The translations under genes and the position numbers were made by a program. The notes below the pieces were generated by a model, which did not search any database, was not told the origin of the DNA, and saw only the letters and a list, made by a program, of their open reading frames with translations. From the NCBI GenBank assembly GCA_021792455.1, contig JAJYUP010000008.1, forward strand, positions 1 to 52,313: DNA of 52,313 nt, written 5' to 3'. This stretch comes from Actinomycetes bacterium (GTDB lineage: Bacteria; Actinomycetota; Thermoleophilia; Solirubrobacterales; Solirubrobacteraceae). Shown here in pieces: positions 42,594-49,461 of this stretch (its first letter is position 1; each line of letters opens with the position of its first letter).

Positions 42594-43442
42594 TCAGATG
42601 CCGGGTTGTCGGGAGGGTCGTCTCGCAGAGCGCTGGGAGAGCAGGTCGATCGTCTGCATCGGCGCTCTGATCGATCGCGCTCCCGCCTGCCTGCCCTCTT
42701 CCCGTATCGCTGTGCCAATCGCGCTCATCGTCACGATCACCACCGTGCGCTGGCCTTCTCCGATGTTCATCCCCCCGATCGTCTGCGGGGCGGCGTTGTG
42801 GGTGATCCGCGTGCCGACGATCCCCGACGCTCCAAGTGCCCTCGCTTCGCGGCTGATCTCCGCGACCACCTGCTCGCGCGCCGCGTAGAAGCACTCCGTC
42901 ACGCTCTTCACCTCGTAGTTCGTCTGGTATGAGGCGCCGAACGTGTATTGGCGTTCGGCGCTCAAGGCGAACGCGCTCACGAAGAAAACCGCCGTCGAGG
43001 CCACGACGCCGACGGGCTCGAACCCCGCCTCGACCAGCTTCGAGTAGTCGGCCACTGAGAGCTCTGTGAGCACTGGCGCGCCGCGTTGGCGTCGATCACG
43101 CCCCACGGCGGTGCCGAGGACCGTGTACTCGATCGCGTTGATGCCGCTCTCCGCGGCAATCGCGCTCGCCTTCACCCGCACCTCGACGCCGATCACGGCG
43201 CTTGCGCCGACGTCCGCCGCCTCCTTCTGCAGACGGGAGAACGAGATCTTGCGCGCGTCATTCCAGGCGCCGGAGAGTGTGGCGAGCTCACCGTATTCGC
43301 TCCCGAGCCCGAACCCGTACATCGCCGACTGGTATCCGACCTGGTAGACGGTCGTGCCCATCACCTGAGCGAGCGGCATCAAGCCGAGCCGGTGGCAGAG
43401 CGCGAAATCAGCGACCGACAGATCGGAGGTGAACGCGCTCAC
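42594..43442 (-). CDS. Double YbjQ (UPF0145) domain protein A
   Basis: 282 residues from GTG 43442, overlapping the stop of the upstream gene (GTGA). It again has two YbjQ domains: ~1-115 (FTSDLSVADFALCHRLGLMPLAQVMGTTVYQVG...LQKEAADVGASAVIGVEVRV...EYTVLGTAV) and ~125-255 (LTELSVADYSKLVEAGFEPVGVVASTAVFFV...EISREARALGASGIVGTRITH...VVIVTMSAIGTAI). The C-terminal ~30 residues are basic. With protein B it gives four YbjQ domains side by side, which suggests a heteromeric assembly or an old gene duplication. Confidence 0.88.
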   Translation of the reverse strand: MSAFTSDLSVADFALCHRLGLMPLAQVMGTTVYQVGYQSAMYGFGLGSEYGELATLSGAWNDARKISFSRLQKEAADVGASAVIGVEVRVKASAIAAESGINAIEYTVLGTAVGRDRRQRGAPVLTELSVADYSKLVEAGFEPVGVVASTAVFFVSAFALSAERQYTFGASYQTNYEVKSVTECFYAAREQVVAEISREARALGASGIVGTRITHNAAPQTIGGMNIGEGQRTVVIVTMSAIGTAIREEGRQAGARSIRAPMQTIDLLSQRSARRPSRQPGI

Positions 43443-43825
43443 CCGATCAGCTCTGAGAGCGCTGCCTGCGCTTCGCTGCTTCGCTTCGCCTCTGCACGCA
43501 GCGCCTCCGTGAACTCCCCGATCCAGGTGGCGGGATCGAGGCGTTCGCGCTTGATCGCGATGCCGCCGACCTGCTTCTGCCGGGATCCCTGGAGGCGGTC
43601 CCCCTCGACCTCGAGGCTGTACGTCGTCGTGTCGAGCAGCACGGTCAGCGCGCAGACGCGCTTCGGCCCGCGCCCAAGCACGCCGCCGCCGCGTCGGAGC
43701 ACCTTCGTGCGGGACGGCAGGGCCTGCTCGAGCTTGCCTGCGAGCACCTCGATCGACAGCGTCAGCTCGCCGCCGTCAGATCGCAGCGCAGCGGCATCGA
43801 GGTCGAAATCCGGTCCGTCCTGCAT
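43439..43825 (-). CDS. Unknown protein, first gene of the YbjQ operon
   Basis: 128 residues from ATG 43825. Acidic and Leu-rich at the start (DFDLDAAALRSDGGELTLSIEVLAGKLEQALPSRTKVLRR), with mixed beta strands in the middle (RVCALTVLLDTTTYSLEVEGDRLQGSRQKQVGGIAIKRERLD) and a helical Ala/Glu-rich end. It looks like a small soluble adaptor; I recognise no family. It is coupled to the double-YbjQ gene by a four-base overlap. The start is supported by TATGCT seven bases upstream (leaderless pattern); an earlier ATG at 43855 has no signal. Confidence 0.7.
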   Translation of the reverse strand: MQDGPDFDLDAAALRSDGGELTLSIEVLAGKLEQALPSRTKVLRRGGGVLGRGPKRVCALTVLLDTTTYSLEVEGDRLQGSRQKQVGGIAIKRERLDPATWIGEFTEALRAEAKRSSEAQAALSELIG

Positions 43826-43832
43826 CGTTGCA

Positions 43833-43838
43833 AGCATA
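43833..43838 (-). promoter_or_regulatory. Leaderless -10 box (TATGCT) of the YbjQ operon
   Basis: On the minus strand TATGCT is followed by seven bases and ATG 43825. It would start the three-gene transcript at the first codon. Confidence 0.5.
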
Positions 43839-43874
43839 CCCGCGGCGAGGTGCATCGGAGCCCTTCGCCTGCCT

Positions 43875-44273
43875 TCATCGTGCCGTCTCGACCTCTCTTC
43901 GCGCGTAGCGCCTGTGCAGCATCAGGTCGTTGCCGTCAGGGTCGCTGAAGATCGCCATGTGGCAGACGCCGGTGTCGATCGTCTCCGCCTTGAACTGAAC
44001 GCCCTTCTCTTCGAGCGCCCGCCTCGCGGCCTGCACGTCTTCGACATGCAGCGCGACAGTCTGTTGGCAGCGGTGCTCGAGGCCCATCGCCTCGGCATCG
44101 ACGATGCTCAGCGTGAGATTGCCGGTCTCGAACTCCGCATAGTTGCGCTCCGGCATGTACACCGACCGGGGCAGGCCGAGAGTCTGCCCGTAGAAGCTCA
44201 CCGCAGAGGCAAGGTCCCGCGTCGGGATTGCGACGAAGTCGACCCCCTTGATCAGCCGCTGCTCATCGGACAC
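43875..44273 (-). CDS. VOC (glyoxalase/bleomycin-resistance-type) protein
   Basis: 132 residues from GTG 44273. This start is preferred over the ATG at 44324 because GGAGG (44284-44280) lies six bases before it, and a TATCGT -10 box (44315-44310) lies between the two. One VOC module pair: IKGVDFVAIPTRDLASAVSFYGQTLGLPR and LHVEDVQAARRALEEKGVQFKAETIDTGVCHMAIFSDPDGNDLMLHRRY. The SDPDGN...L pattern is typical. Metal ligands and substrate are unclear. It is divergent from the sulfotransferase gene. Confidence 0.87.
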   Translation of the reverse strand: MSDEQRLIKGVDFVAIPTRDLASAVSFYGQTLGLPRSVYMPERNYAEFETGNLTLSIVDAEAMGLEHRCQQTVALHVEDVQAARRALEEKGVQFKAETIDTGVCHMAIFSDPDGNDLMLHRRYARREVETAR

Positions 44274-44309
44274 CAGCTGCCTCCCTCCTGCTTCGTGGAC
44301 GTTGACGGC

Positions 44310-44315
44310 ACGATA
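44310..44315 (-). promoter_or_regulatory. Candidate -10 box (TATCGT) of the VOC gene
   Basis: On the minus strand TATCGT lies 36 bases before GTG 44273 and ahead of the ribosome site, giving a leader of about 30 bases. No clear -35. Confidence 0.4.
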
Positions 44316-44453
44316 GCGCGACATTGCCGCAACGTCGGTGCTTTCATCAGCTCGTGCGGGACCGCAGCGCCGGCGGCGGGCTCAGAGGGGAGATCGTGTG
44401 GCCCTCATCGCTCGTCTCCGACGGCGCATTTGATACAAACTTGCCAGACACCT

Positions 44454-44472
44454 TAACGCAGTGCTAACGCAG
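44454..44472 (+). promoter_or_regulatory. Direct repeats TAACGCAG in the sulfotransferase leader
   Basis: TAACGCAG occurs at 44454-44461 and 44465-44472, eleven bases apart, about one helical turn, just before the ribosome site AGGAGA. Possible regulator binding site or part of a promoter. Confidence 0.3.
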
Positions 44473-44483
44473 ACAGGAGACAG

Positions 44484-45224
44484 ATGAGAGTCATTGGCGC
44501 TGGCCTTCCCCGCACCGCGACGACGACCCAGATGCTTGCACTCGAGAAGCTCGGGTTTGCCCCCTGCTACCACATGCGAGACCTGCTCGCTGACCTCGAG
44601 AAAGGGCTGCCGCTCTGGGAGGCGGTGCTCGAGGGCAAACCGGACTGGGGTGCCATCTTCGGTGACGCCCAGTCCACCGTCGACTGGCCTGCGGGTCGCT
44701 ACTACGAGCAGCTGATGGAAGCCTACCCTGATGCGAAGGTCCTGCTCAGCGTCCGTTCAGCGGACGGCTGGGTGAGGAGCATGCGCGAGACGGTGTGGGG
44801 GATCTTCTTCGCTGACAGCGTGATGCGTCACCTCTCGGATGCGCGCGCTCTGCTCGATCCGCTCTGGGGTCGTTACATCGAGCTGATGAAGACGATCAAC
44901 TGGGACCCCGTCGCGGGGTCGATGATCCCCGTGCAGGAGACTCACACCGACGACGGTTTTGCGCAGGTGATGCAGAGGTGGAACGACCAGGTCGAGGCGA
45001 CAGTTCCGTCTGACCGCCTGCTCGTGTGGGATCCGAAGGAAGGCTGGGAGCCGCTGTGCGAGTTCCTCGAGGTCTCCGTGCCTCAGGAGCCGCTGCCGCG
45101 CACCAACGACACGGAGGCGTTCAAGGACGGCATAACTGCAGGGGCCATCGCCGTCGTCAACGAGTGGTGGTCCCACCGTGAGCGTCCCACGGAAAGCCTG
45201 CACGGCGCCGCCGTCAACGACTGA
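44484..45224 (+). CDS. Sulfotransferase-family protein
   Basis: 246 residues, ATG preceded by AGGAGA at the usual distance. N-terminal PAPS-binding loop VIGAGLPRTATTTQMLALEKLGFAPCYHM, then YPDAKVLLSVRSADGWVRSMRETV with the 3'-phosphate-binding Arg/Ser segment, and a helical C-terminus with WDPKEGWEPLCEFLEVSVPQEPLPRTND. This matches the widespread family of small bacterial P-loop sulfotransferase-like proteins (Sulfotransfer_4 type). Acceptor unknown. A second sulfur-transfer-like gene (2858-4765) is in the window, but far away. Confidence 0.88.
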   Translation: MRVIGAGLPRTATTTQMLALEKLGFAPCYHMRDLLADLEKGLPLWEAVLEGKPDWGAIFGDAQSTVDWPAGRYYEQLMEAYPDAKVLLSVRSADGWVRSMRETVWGIFFADSVMRHLSDARALLDPLWGRYIELMKTINWDPVAGSMIPVQETHTDDGFAQVMQRWNDQVEATVPSDRLLVWDPKEGWEPLCEFLEVSVPQEPLPRTNDTEAFKDGITAGAIAVVNEWWSHRERPTESLHGAAVND

Positions 45225-45268
45225 CTCGGGTGGGCGCTGAGCGCGGGAGCCGGCTGCGGGTGAAGGCG

Positions 45269-45287
45269 GCGGCTCCTCGGCGAGGAG
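45269..45287. terminator. Possible terminator hairpin
   Basis: GGCTCCTCG-G-CGAGGAGCC is a perfect inverted repeat (practically an 8-bp stem with a 3-base loop) 45 bases after the sulfotransferase stop and ahead of the two-component genes. Confidence 0.5.
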
Positions 45288-45371
45288 CCCCTGAGGGGGC
45301 GGCGGGGGTCTTCAGTGACCTTTTATCGTCTTATGAGGTTTCCCACACAGTCAGCCGGGATGCTGCACTTG

Positions 45372-46052
45372 ATGCGGCTGCTGATCGTCGACGATGATCG
45401 TGCTTTGAGAGACGCGCTCCGGCGCGCACTCACGCTCGGAGGTTACGAGGTGCAGACCGCCGCGTCTGGGGTGGAGGCTCTCGATCTCGTCGCGCAGTCG
45501 CCCCCAGATGCGCTCGTCCTCGACGTGGCGATGCCGGAGATCGATGGACTCGAGGTCTGCAGACGACTGCGCAGGGTCTGCAACGAGCTGCCGATCCTCA
45601 TGCTCACCGCGAAGGACTCGATCGCTGACCGCATCGATGGTCTCGACGCCGGCGCTGACGACTACGTCGTCAAGCCCTTCGATCTCGGAGAGCTGCGGGC
45701 ACGCCTGCGGGCCCTGCTGCGCCGCGTCAGCGTCGACGAGGAGCAGGAGTCGGAGTCGCTCATCTTTGCTGAGATGCGACTCGATCCCAATCGTCATGGG
45801 GTGAGCATCAACGGCGTCTTCACCGAGCTCACTCGCACCGAGTATCGTCTGCTCGAGCTTCTCATGCTCAACCCACGACGGGTGCTCAGCCACAGCTCCA
45901 TCTATGAGCACGTCTGGGGATACGACTTCGGTGCGTCCTCGAACGCGCTGCGCGTCTACGTCGGCTATCTGCGCCGGAAGCTCGAGGCTGGGGGTGCGCG
46001 CTCTCTCATCCACAACGTCCGGGGGGTTGGGTACGTGCTGCGCGAACCGTGA
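45372..46052 (+). CDS. OmpR-family response regulator
   Basis: 226 residues from ATG 45372; ATG 45360 or 45333 would add a few. Receiver domain: acidic triad DDD (7-9), phospho-acceptor Asp 51 in LVLDVAMPEIDG, Thr in LMLTAKDS and Lys in DYVVKPFDLGEL. Winged-helix output domain (~130-226): ELTRTEYRLLELLMLNPRRVLSHSSIYEHVWGYDF...LRVYVGYLRRKLEAGG...IHNVRGVGYVL. Layout and sequence are like MprA of actinobacteria. It lies just ahead of its kinase (4-base gap). Confidence 0.93.
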   Translation: MRLLIVDDDRALRDALRRALTLGGYEVQTAASGVEALDLVAQSPPDALVLDVAMPEIDGLEVCRRLRRVCNELPILMLTAKDSIADRIDGLDAGADDYVVKPFDLGELRARLRALLRRVSVDEEQESESLIFAEMRLDPNRHGVSINGVFTELTRTEYRLLELLMLNPRRVLSHSSIYEHVWGYDFGASSNALRVYVGYLRRKLEAGGARSLIHNVRGVGYVLREP

Positions 46053-46056
46053 GTCG

Positions 46057-47523
46057 ATGCTCGCGCTGGGCAAATTGCCGGTTCCGCGCACACTGCGCGC
46101 ACGGATCGCTGCCGCGTCGGGCCTCTCTGTCGCGCTCGCGGTGATAGCCGCCGCTGTCGGAACGTACCTCGCCGTCCGCTCAGACCTTCGCGGAGGGCTC
46201 GACCAATCGCTGCGGCAGCGAGCAGAGAGCTTCGTCAGCTTTGCATCTGGCGGTCCTGTGCAGGGTCCGCCGCAGCAGGGAGCGGGATTCCCCGGTGCGC
46301 CGGGGCAGCCCTACGGTGGGCGGTTTCCGGAGCGGGTCCATCCAGTGCCCTTCGGTGGGGCGTCTGGATACGTGCAGTTCGTCACGCGATCTGGGCTGAA
46401 GGCAGTTCCACGGGGTCAGGGCCAGAGCACCTCGCTGCCGGTCGGTGCGGCGGAAGCGAGCATCGCCGCTGCTGGCAGAGGCACGCGATACATCGACCGC
46501 AAGGTGGCCGGCACCGACCTGCGGGTGCTGACGATCGGGCTGCCAGGTGGCGGTGCGGTCATGGTGGCTCGGCCGCTCACTGAGGTGGACAGCGAGCTGC
46601 ACAGAATCCTCGTCCTGCTGCTCATCATCGGTGCCGCTGGCACGCTTGTAGCCGCGCTGCTTGGCGCACTCGTTGCGAGGACGGCGCTTCTGCCGATCGC
46701 TCGGTTCACGGCGAAGGCGGAGACCGTCAGCGGCGGGCTCGACATCTCGAAGCGGCTCGACGTCGGAGGGAGCGATGAGCTTGGGCGGCTCGCGAGAAGC
46801 TTCAACGTCACGCTCGACGCCCTCGAGCGCTCGCTTCACGCGCAGCGGCAGCTCATTGCGGACGCAAGCCACGAGCTGCGCACTCCGATTGCAAGCCTCA
46901 GGGCCAACATCGAGGTTCTCGAGGAAGAGAGCCGCCTCTCCCCGGAGGAGCGCGACGCGCTTCGCAGGGATGTCATCGAGGAGCTCGATGAGCTCACCTC
47001 GCTCGTTGCCGACGTGCTCGAGCTCGCGAGGGGGCAGACCCCAGATGGTCCAATCGAGCAGGTGCGCCTCGATGTCCTCGTGCAGGAGGCGGTCGGCCGC
47101 AGCGCGCGCAGGGCGCCAGAGATCAGCTTCGAGCTCACCCTCGAGCCCACGGTTCTCGAAGCCGACCAGACGAAGCTGTTTCGAGCCGTCGCGAACGTGA
47201 TCGAAAACGCCCGTGCGTGGAGCCCCGAGGAGGGGACGATCGAGGTTCGCCTCGCAGCCGGCTCTCTGAGCGTGCGCGATCATGGACCTGGGTTCGCTCA
47301 GGAGGATCTGCCATACGTCTTCGACCGCTTCTATCGAGCGCCCGTTGCCCGGTCGATGCCGGGGTCTGGGCTTGGGCTTGCGATTGTGCGTCAGACGGTC
47401 GAGAGCCTCGGTGGGGAGGTGTCCGCGGACAATGCGCCAGATGGCGGGGCAATCGTCAGCATGTGCTTCGGGAGTGCGGCTGCGCCGCCCGACAGGCGCT
47501 TTTCGCTCGCCCTCGACTCTTAG
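46057..47523 (+). CDS. Two-component sensor histidine kinase
   Basis: 488 residues from ATG 46057. Membrane segment 1 at ~15-40, an extracytoplasmic sensor (~41-185) with a Pro/Gly-rich stretch (GGPVQGPPQQGAGFPGAPGQPYGG), membrane segment 2 at ~190-212, a HAMP domain, H-box ADASHELRTPIASL with phospho-His 272, N-box VANVIENARAWSP, G1 HGPGFA and G2 GSGLGLAIV. Similar to MprB-type kinases. The signal is unknown. Confidence 0.93.
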   Translation: MLALGKLPVPRTLRARIAAASGLSVALAVIAAAVGTYLAVRSDLRGGLDQSLRQRAESFVSFASGGPVQGPPQQGAGFPGAPGQPYGGRFPERVHPVPFGGASGYVQFVTRSGLKAVPRGQGQSTSLPVGAAEASIAAAGRGTRYIDRKVAGTDLRVLTIGLPGGGAVMVARPLTEVDSELHRILVLLLIIGAAGTLVAALLGALVARTALLPIARFTAKAETVSGGLDISKRLDVGGSDELGRLARSFNVTLDALERSLHAQRQLIADASHELRTPIASLRANIEVLEEESRLSPEERDALRRDVIEELDELTSLVADVLELARGQTPDGPIEQVRLDVLVQEAVGRSARRAPEISFELTLEPTVLEADQTKLFRAVANVIENARAWSPEEGTIEVRLAAGSLSVRDHGPGFAQEDLPYVFDRFYRAPVARSMPGSGLGLAIVRQTVESLGGEVSADNAPDGGAIVSMCFGSAAAPPDRRFSLALDS

Positions 47524-47618
47524 CTTCTCCATACGCTGATCATCTGGTTCTGCTTAGCGCTCTCGCTCAACATCTGCTCACAACCGATCCCGACCATCGA
47601 AGGAGGTCTCGAGAGCAG

Positions 47619-47930
47619 ATGCTGAGATCAGGCAAGATGAAGGCGGTGCTCGTCGCGTGCGCGCTTGCAGCCATCGGAGCGATCGCGGGCATAGCCGGCG
47701 CCGCTGCGGCGCCGGTCAGCACGAGCACGACGAGCACGTCGACCGGCGCCGCTGGAGGCAGTCAGACGACCACGAAAACCACGAAATCGAAGAGCGAATC
47801 GAAAGGGGGCGAAAGCGGGCGGCGCCCGTGCCCTGGCGTCGGCTCCGCAGCGCGCTCCGGGAGCTCCAGCACCCCGGGCGCGAGCTACGAAGCAGGGTCG
47901 TCCGCGCGCTCGGCCGCAGTTGCCTCATAG
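47619..47930 (+). CDS. Small secreted Thr/Ser-rich protein
   Basis: 103 residues from ATG 47619, after AAGGAGG (47600-47606). Signal peptide ~8-31 (AVLVACALAAIGAIAGIAGAAAA), then a low-complexity Thr/Ser/Lys-rich region (VSTSTTSTSTGAAGG...TTTKTTKSKSES) and a Ser/Gly end with a single Cys (RRPCPGV). The longer open frame upstream is inside the kinase gene and is discarded. Its place 95 bases behind the two-component genes suggests it may be a target. No family recognised. Confidence 0.7.
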   Translation: MLRSGKMKAVLVACALAAIGAIAGIAGAAAAPVSTSTTSTSTGAAGGSQTTTKTTKSKSESKGGESGRRPCPGVGSAARSGSSSTPGASYEAGSSARSAAVAS

Positions 47931-47942
47931 TCAGGAGAGCCC

Positions 47943-48128
47943 TTGGATCAGCAGTGCTCTGCGCTTCTGATCGAGCGGACCAGGCGCGGCTGCATCAGGC
48001 GAGAGAGGCCAGACCCCAAGCCTCGCCTCGCCCCAAGGACGCAGTTGTCGCCGTGTACTGAGAGAACAACGGGGAACGTCGTGCTGAGGCGCATGCGGTG
48101 CTCCAAAGCCTTCGGATCAGGATTGTGA
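47943..48128 (+). CDS. Doubtful small ORF
   Basis: 61 codons from TTG 47943, with AGGAG (47933-47937) five bases upstream and 12 bases after the previous stop. The peptide is Arg-rich with five Cys and resembles nothing I know. The remaining gap to 48278 holds a 22-bp duplication. The ribosome site is the only support. Confidence 0.2.
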   Translation: MDQQCSALLIERTRRGCIRRERPDPKPRLAPRTQLSPCTERTTGNVVLRRMRCSKAFGSGL

Positions 48129-48158
48129 GCCTGGGCGAAGGATGCGTGCCGCTTGCGC

Positions 48159-48202
48159 GCTCAGCCTATCCCACGTCTACGCTCAGCCTGTCCCACGTCT
48201 AC
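48159..48202. repeat. 22-bp tandem duplication
   Basis: Units 48159-48180 and 48181-48202 (gctcagcct[a/g]tcccacgtctac) differ at one base. Intergenic. Confidence 0.9.
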
Positions 48203-48278
48203 GCTCGGCGCCCCGCTCCTCTCTGCGGCACGCGAAGGTGCGCCAACAGTTGGGTTCCGTGCGTGTTGCAGACTCCGT

Positions 48279-48653
48279 CTAACCTGCGCGTCCGACGTTC
48301 AGGGCGAGCAGGATCGACAGCAGCATTGCGGTCAGGAACAGCATCGTCTGGGCTCCAGCGAGCCCCGCCTGCTGCTCTTCGAGGAAGGCGATTCCTTTCA
48401 GGGGGCTGTCACGTCCGGATGCGAGCGCGATCCCACCAGCCAGCGCCATCAGCGCACCGAGCGCGGCGACGCCAACCAGCACCCAGGCCAGCGCATCGAC
48501 CCAGACGACGCAGATCGCGACCAAGAGGCCGAGGCCTGCGAGCGCCGCCAGCGACTGGATGCCAAGTGAGATGCGGCCGAATATCGCCGCAAGCCCGAGA
48601 ACAGGCGCGAGCGCCATTATCGGGATCCAAACCAGGAGCACCAGCCATTCCAT
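48279..48653 (-). CDS. Small membrane protein of unknown function
   Basis: 124 residues with a GGAGAA ribosome site just before ATG 48653. Four hydrophobic stretches (about 3-25, 33-53, 55-77, 98-121), so a four-helix membrane protein with a short loop (ASGRDSPLKGIAFLEEQQAG) between the last two. No family recognised. Minus-strand TAGGGT (48697-48692) is a possible -10 box, leaving a leader of about 30 bases. Confidence 0.65.
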   Translation of the reverse strand: MEWLVLLVWIPIMALAPVLGLAAIFGRISLGIQSLAALAGLGLLVAICVVWVDALAWVLVGVAALGALMALAGGIALASGRDSPLKGIAFLEEQQAGLAGAQTMLFLTAMLLSILLALNVGRAG

Positions 48654-48691
48654 CTTCTTCTCCGATCCGTTCGGTTCGTCTCGCAGCCGGC

Positions 48692-48697
48692 ACCCTA
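48692..48697 (-). promoter_or_regulatory. Candidate -10 box (TAGGGT) of the small membrane protein
   Basis: TAGGGT on the minus strand about 38 bases before ATG 48653; no -35 seen. On the plus strand the same gap (48654-48890) has TATAAC at 48761-48766, which could serve the next gene. Confidence 0.35.
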
Positions 48698-48890
48698 CAT
48701 CCTTCGCGCGGATACGCGCAGACCCAGGTGCGCTCAGGCCGCGCTTCGCGCCTCACGTGGTATAACGCGCAGGCACGGTTGTAGACAGTAGGCTGGCGGA
48801 CGAAACGCGTCATGCCTGCTCCTCGTCGCTTCGCCTGCGCTCAGGGCCCGCAGCGGCTCGATGTGGCCGGCGGGCTCCAATGGAGGCTTC

Positions 48891-49145
48891 ATGGCAGCAC
48901 AGAGGGACGAGCTTCAGCAGCAGAGAAACCTCGAAAGGGCGATCGTGCTCCACCTGCTCGAGCAGCCTCGATCTCGACTGGCGAGCGGCGCGCTTGCGCG
49001 TGCGATCGAAGAGCCAGATGCAGCTCACGTCTCTCAGGCCCTGCAGCGCCTGCACGAAGAGGGGATCATCGAGGTGCGCTCTGGACTCGTGTCCGCCTCT
49101 CGTCCCACGCGCGCGCTCGACGATCTCAACCTGCTCGGCATCTAA
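48891..49145 (+). CDS. Small winged-helix-like protein
   Basis: 84 residues from ATG 48891 with GGAGG (48882-48886) four bases upstream. The sequence LERAIVLHLLEQPRSRLASGALARAIEEPDAAHVSQALQRLHEEGIIEVRSGLVSASRPTRALDDLNLLGI has the helix-helix-recognition helix-wing pattern of a winged-helix DNA-binding protein and ends at the wing. No family name. It may be a small regulator of unknown target. Confidence 0.65.
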   Translation: MAAQRDELQQQRNLERAIVLHLLEQPRSRLASGALARAIEEPDAAHVSQALQRLHEEGIIEVRSGLVSASRPTRALDDLNLLGI

Positions 49146-49461
49146 GTGAACCTCGCCGGCATCTCAGCTTGTGTGCTCGATGATCGGCGCCCCGAGGGGA
49201 GCGCCTGTGTCGGGGCCTGCCAGCGAGCGCACGACGCCTGATCGCTTCGCCCGAACCGGGGCGGCTTCGTCTTCTGGATCCAGGCGGTGTCCCTGCCGCT
49301 CCGATCGCAGCCCGCCTGCGGACGTTCATGGCCGTTCAGTTGAGCATTCGGTCGCGCGTGCGAAGAGAAGCTCCACCGTCCGAGCGTTCGTCGACGCAGG
49401 CCAAGGGCACATCGGCAAAGATTGCAGTGGCACACACACCAAGGAGCAGGAGGGCACAGAG

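Noticed and set aside
44274-44324. Earlier ATG start of the VOC gene
   Set aside because: The candidate -10 box and a strong GGAGG site lie inside this stretch, which places the start at GTG 44273.
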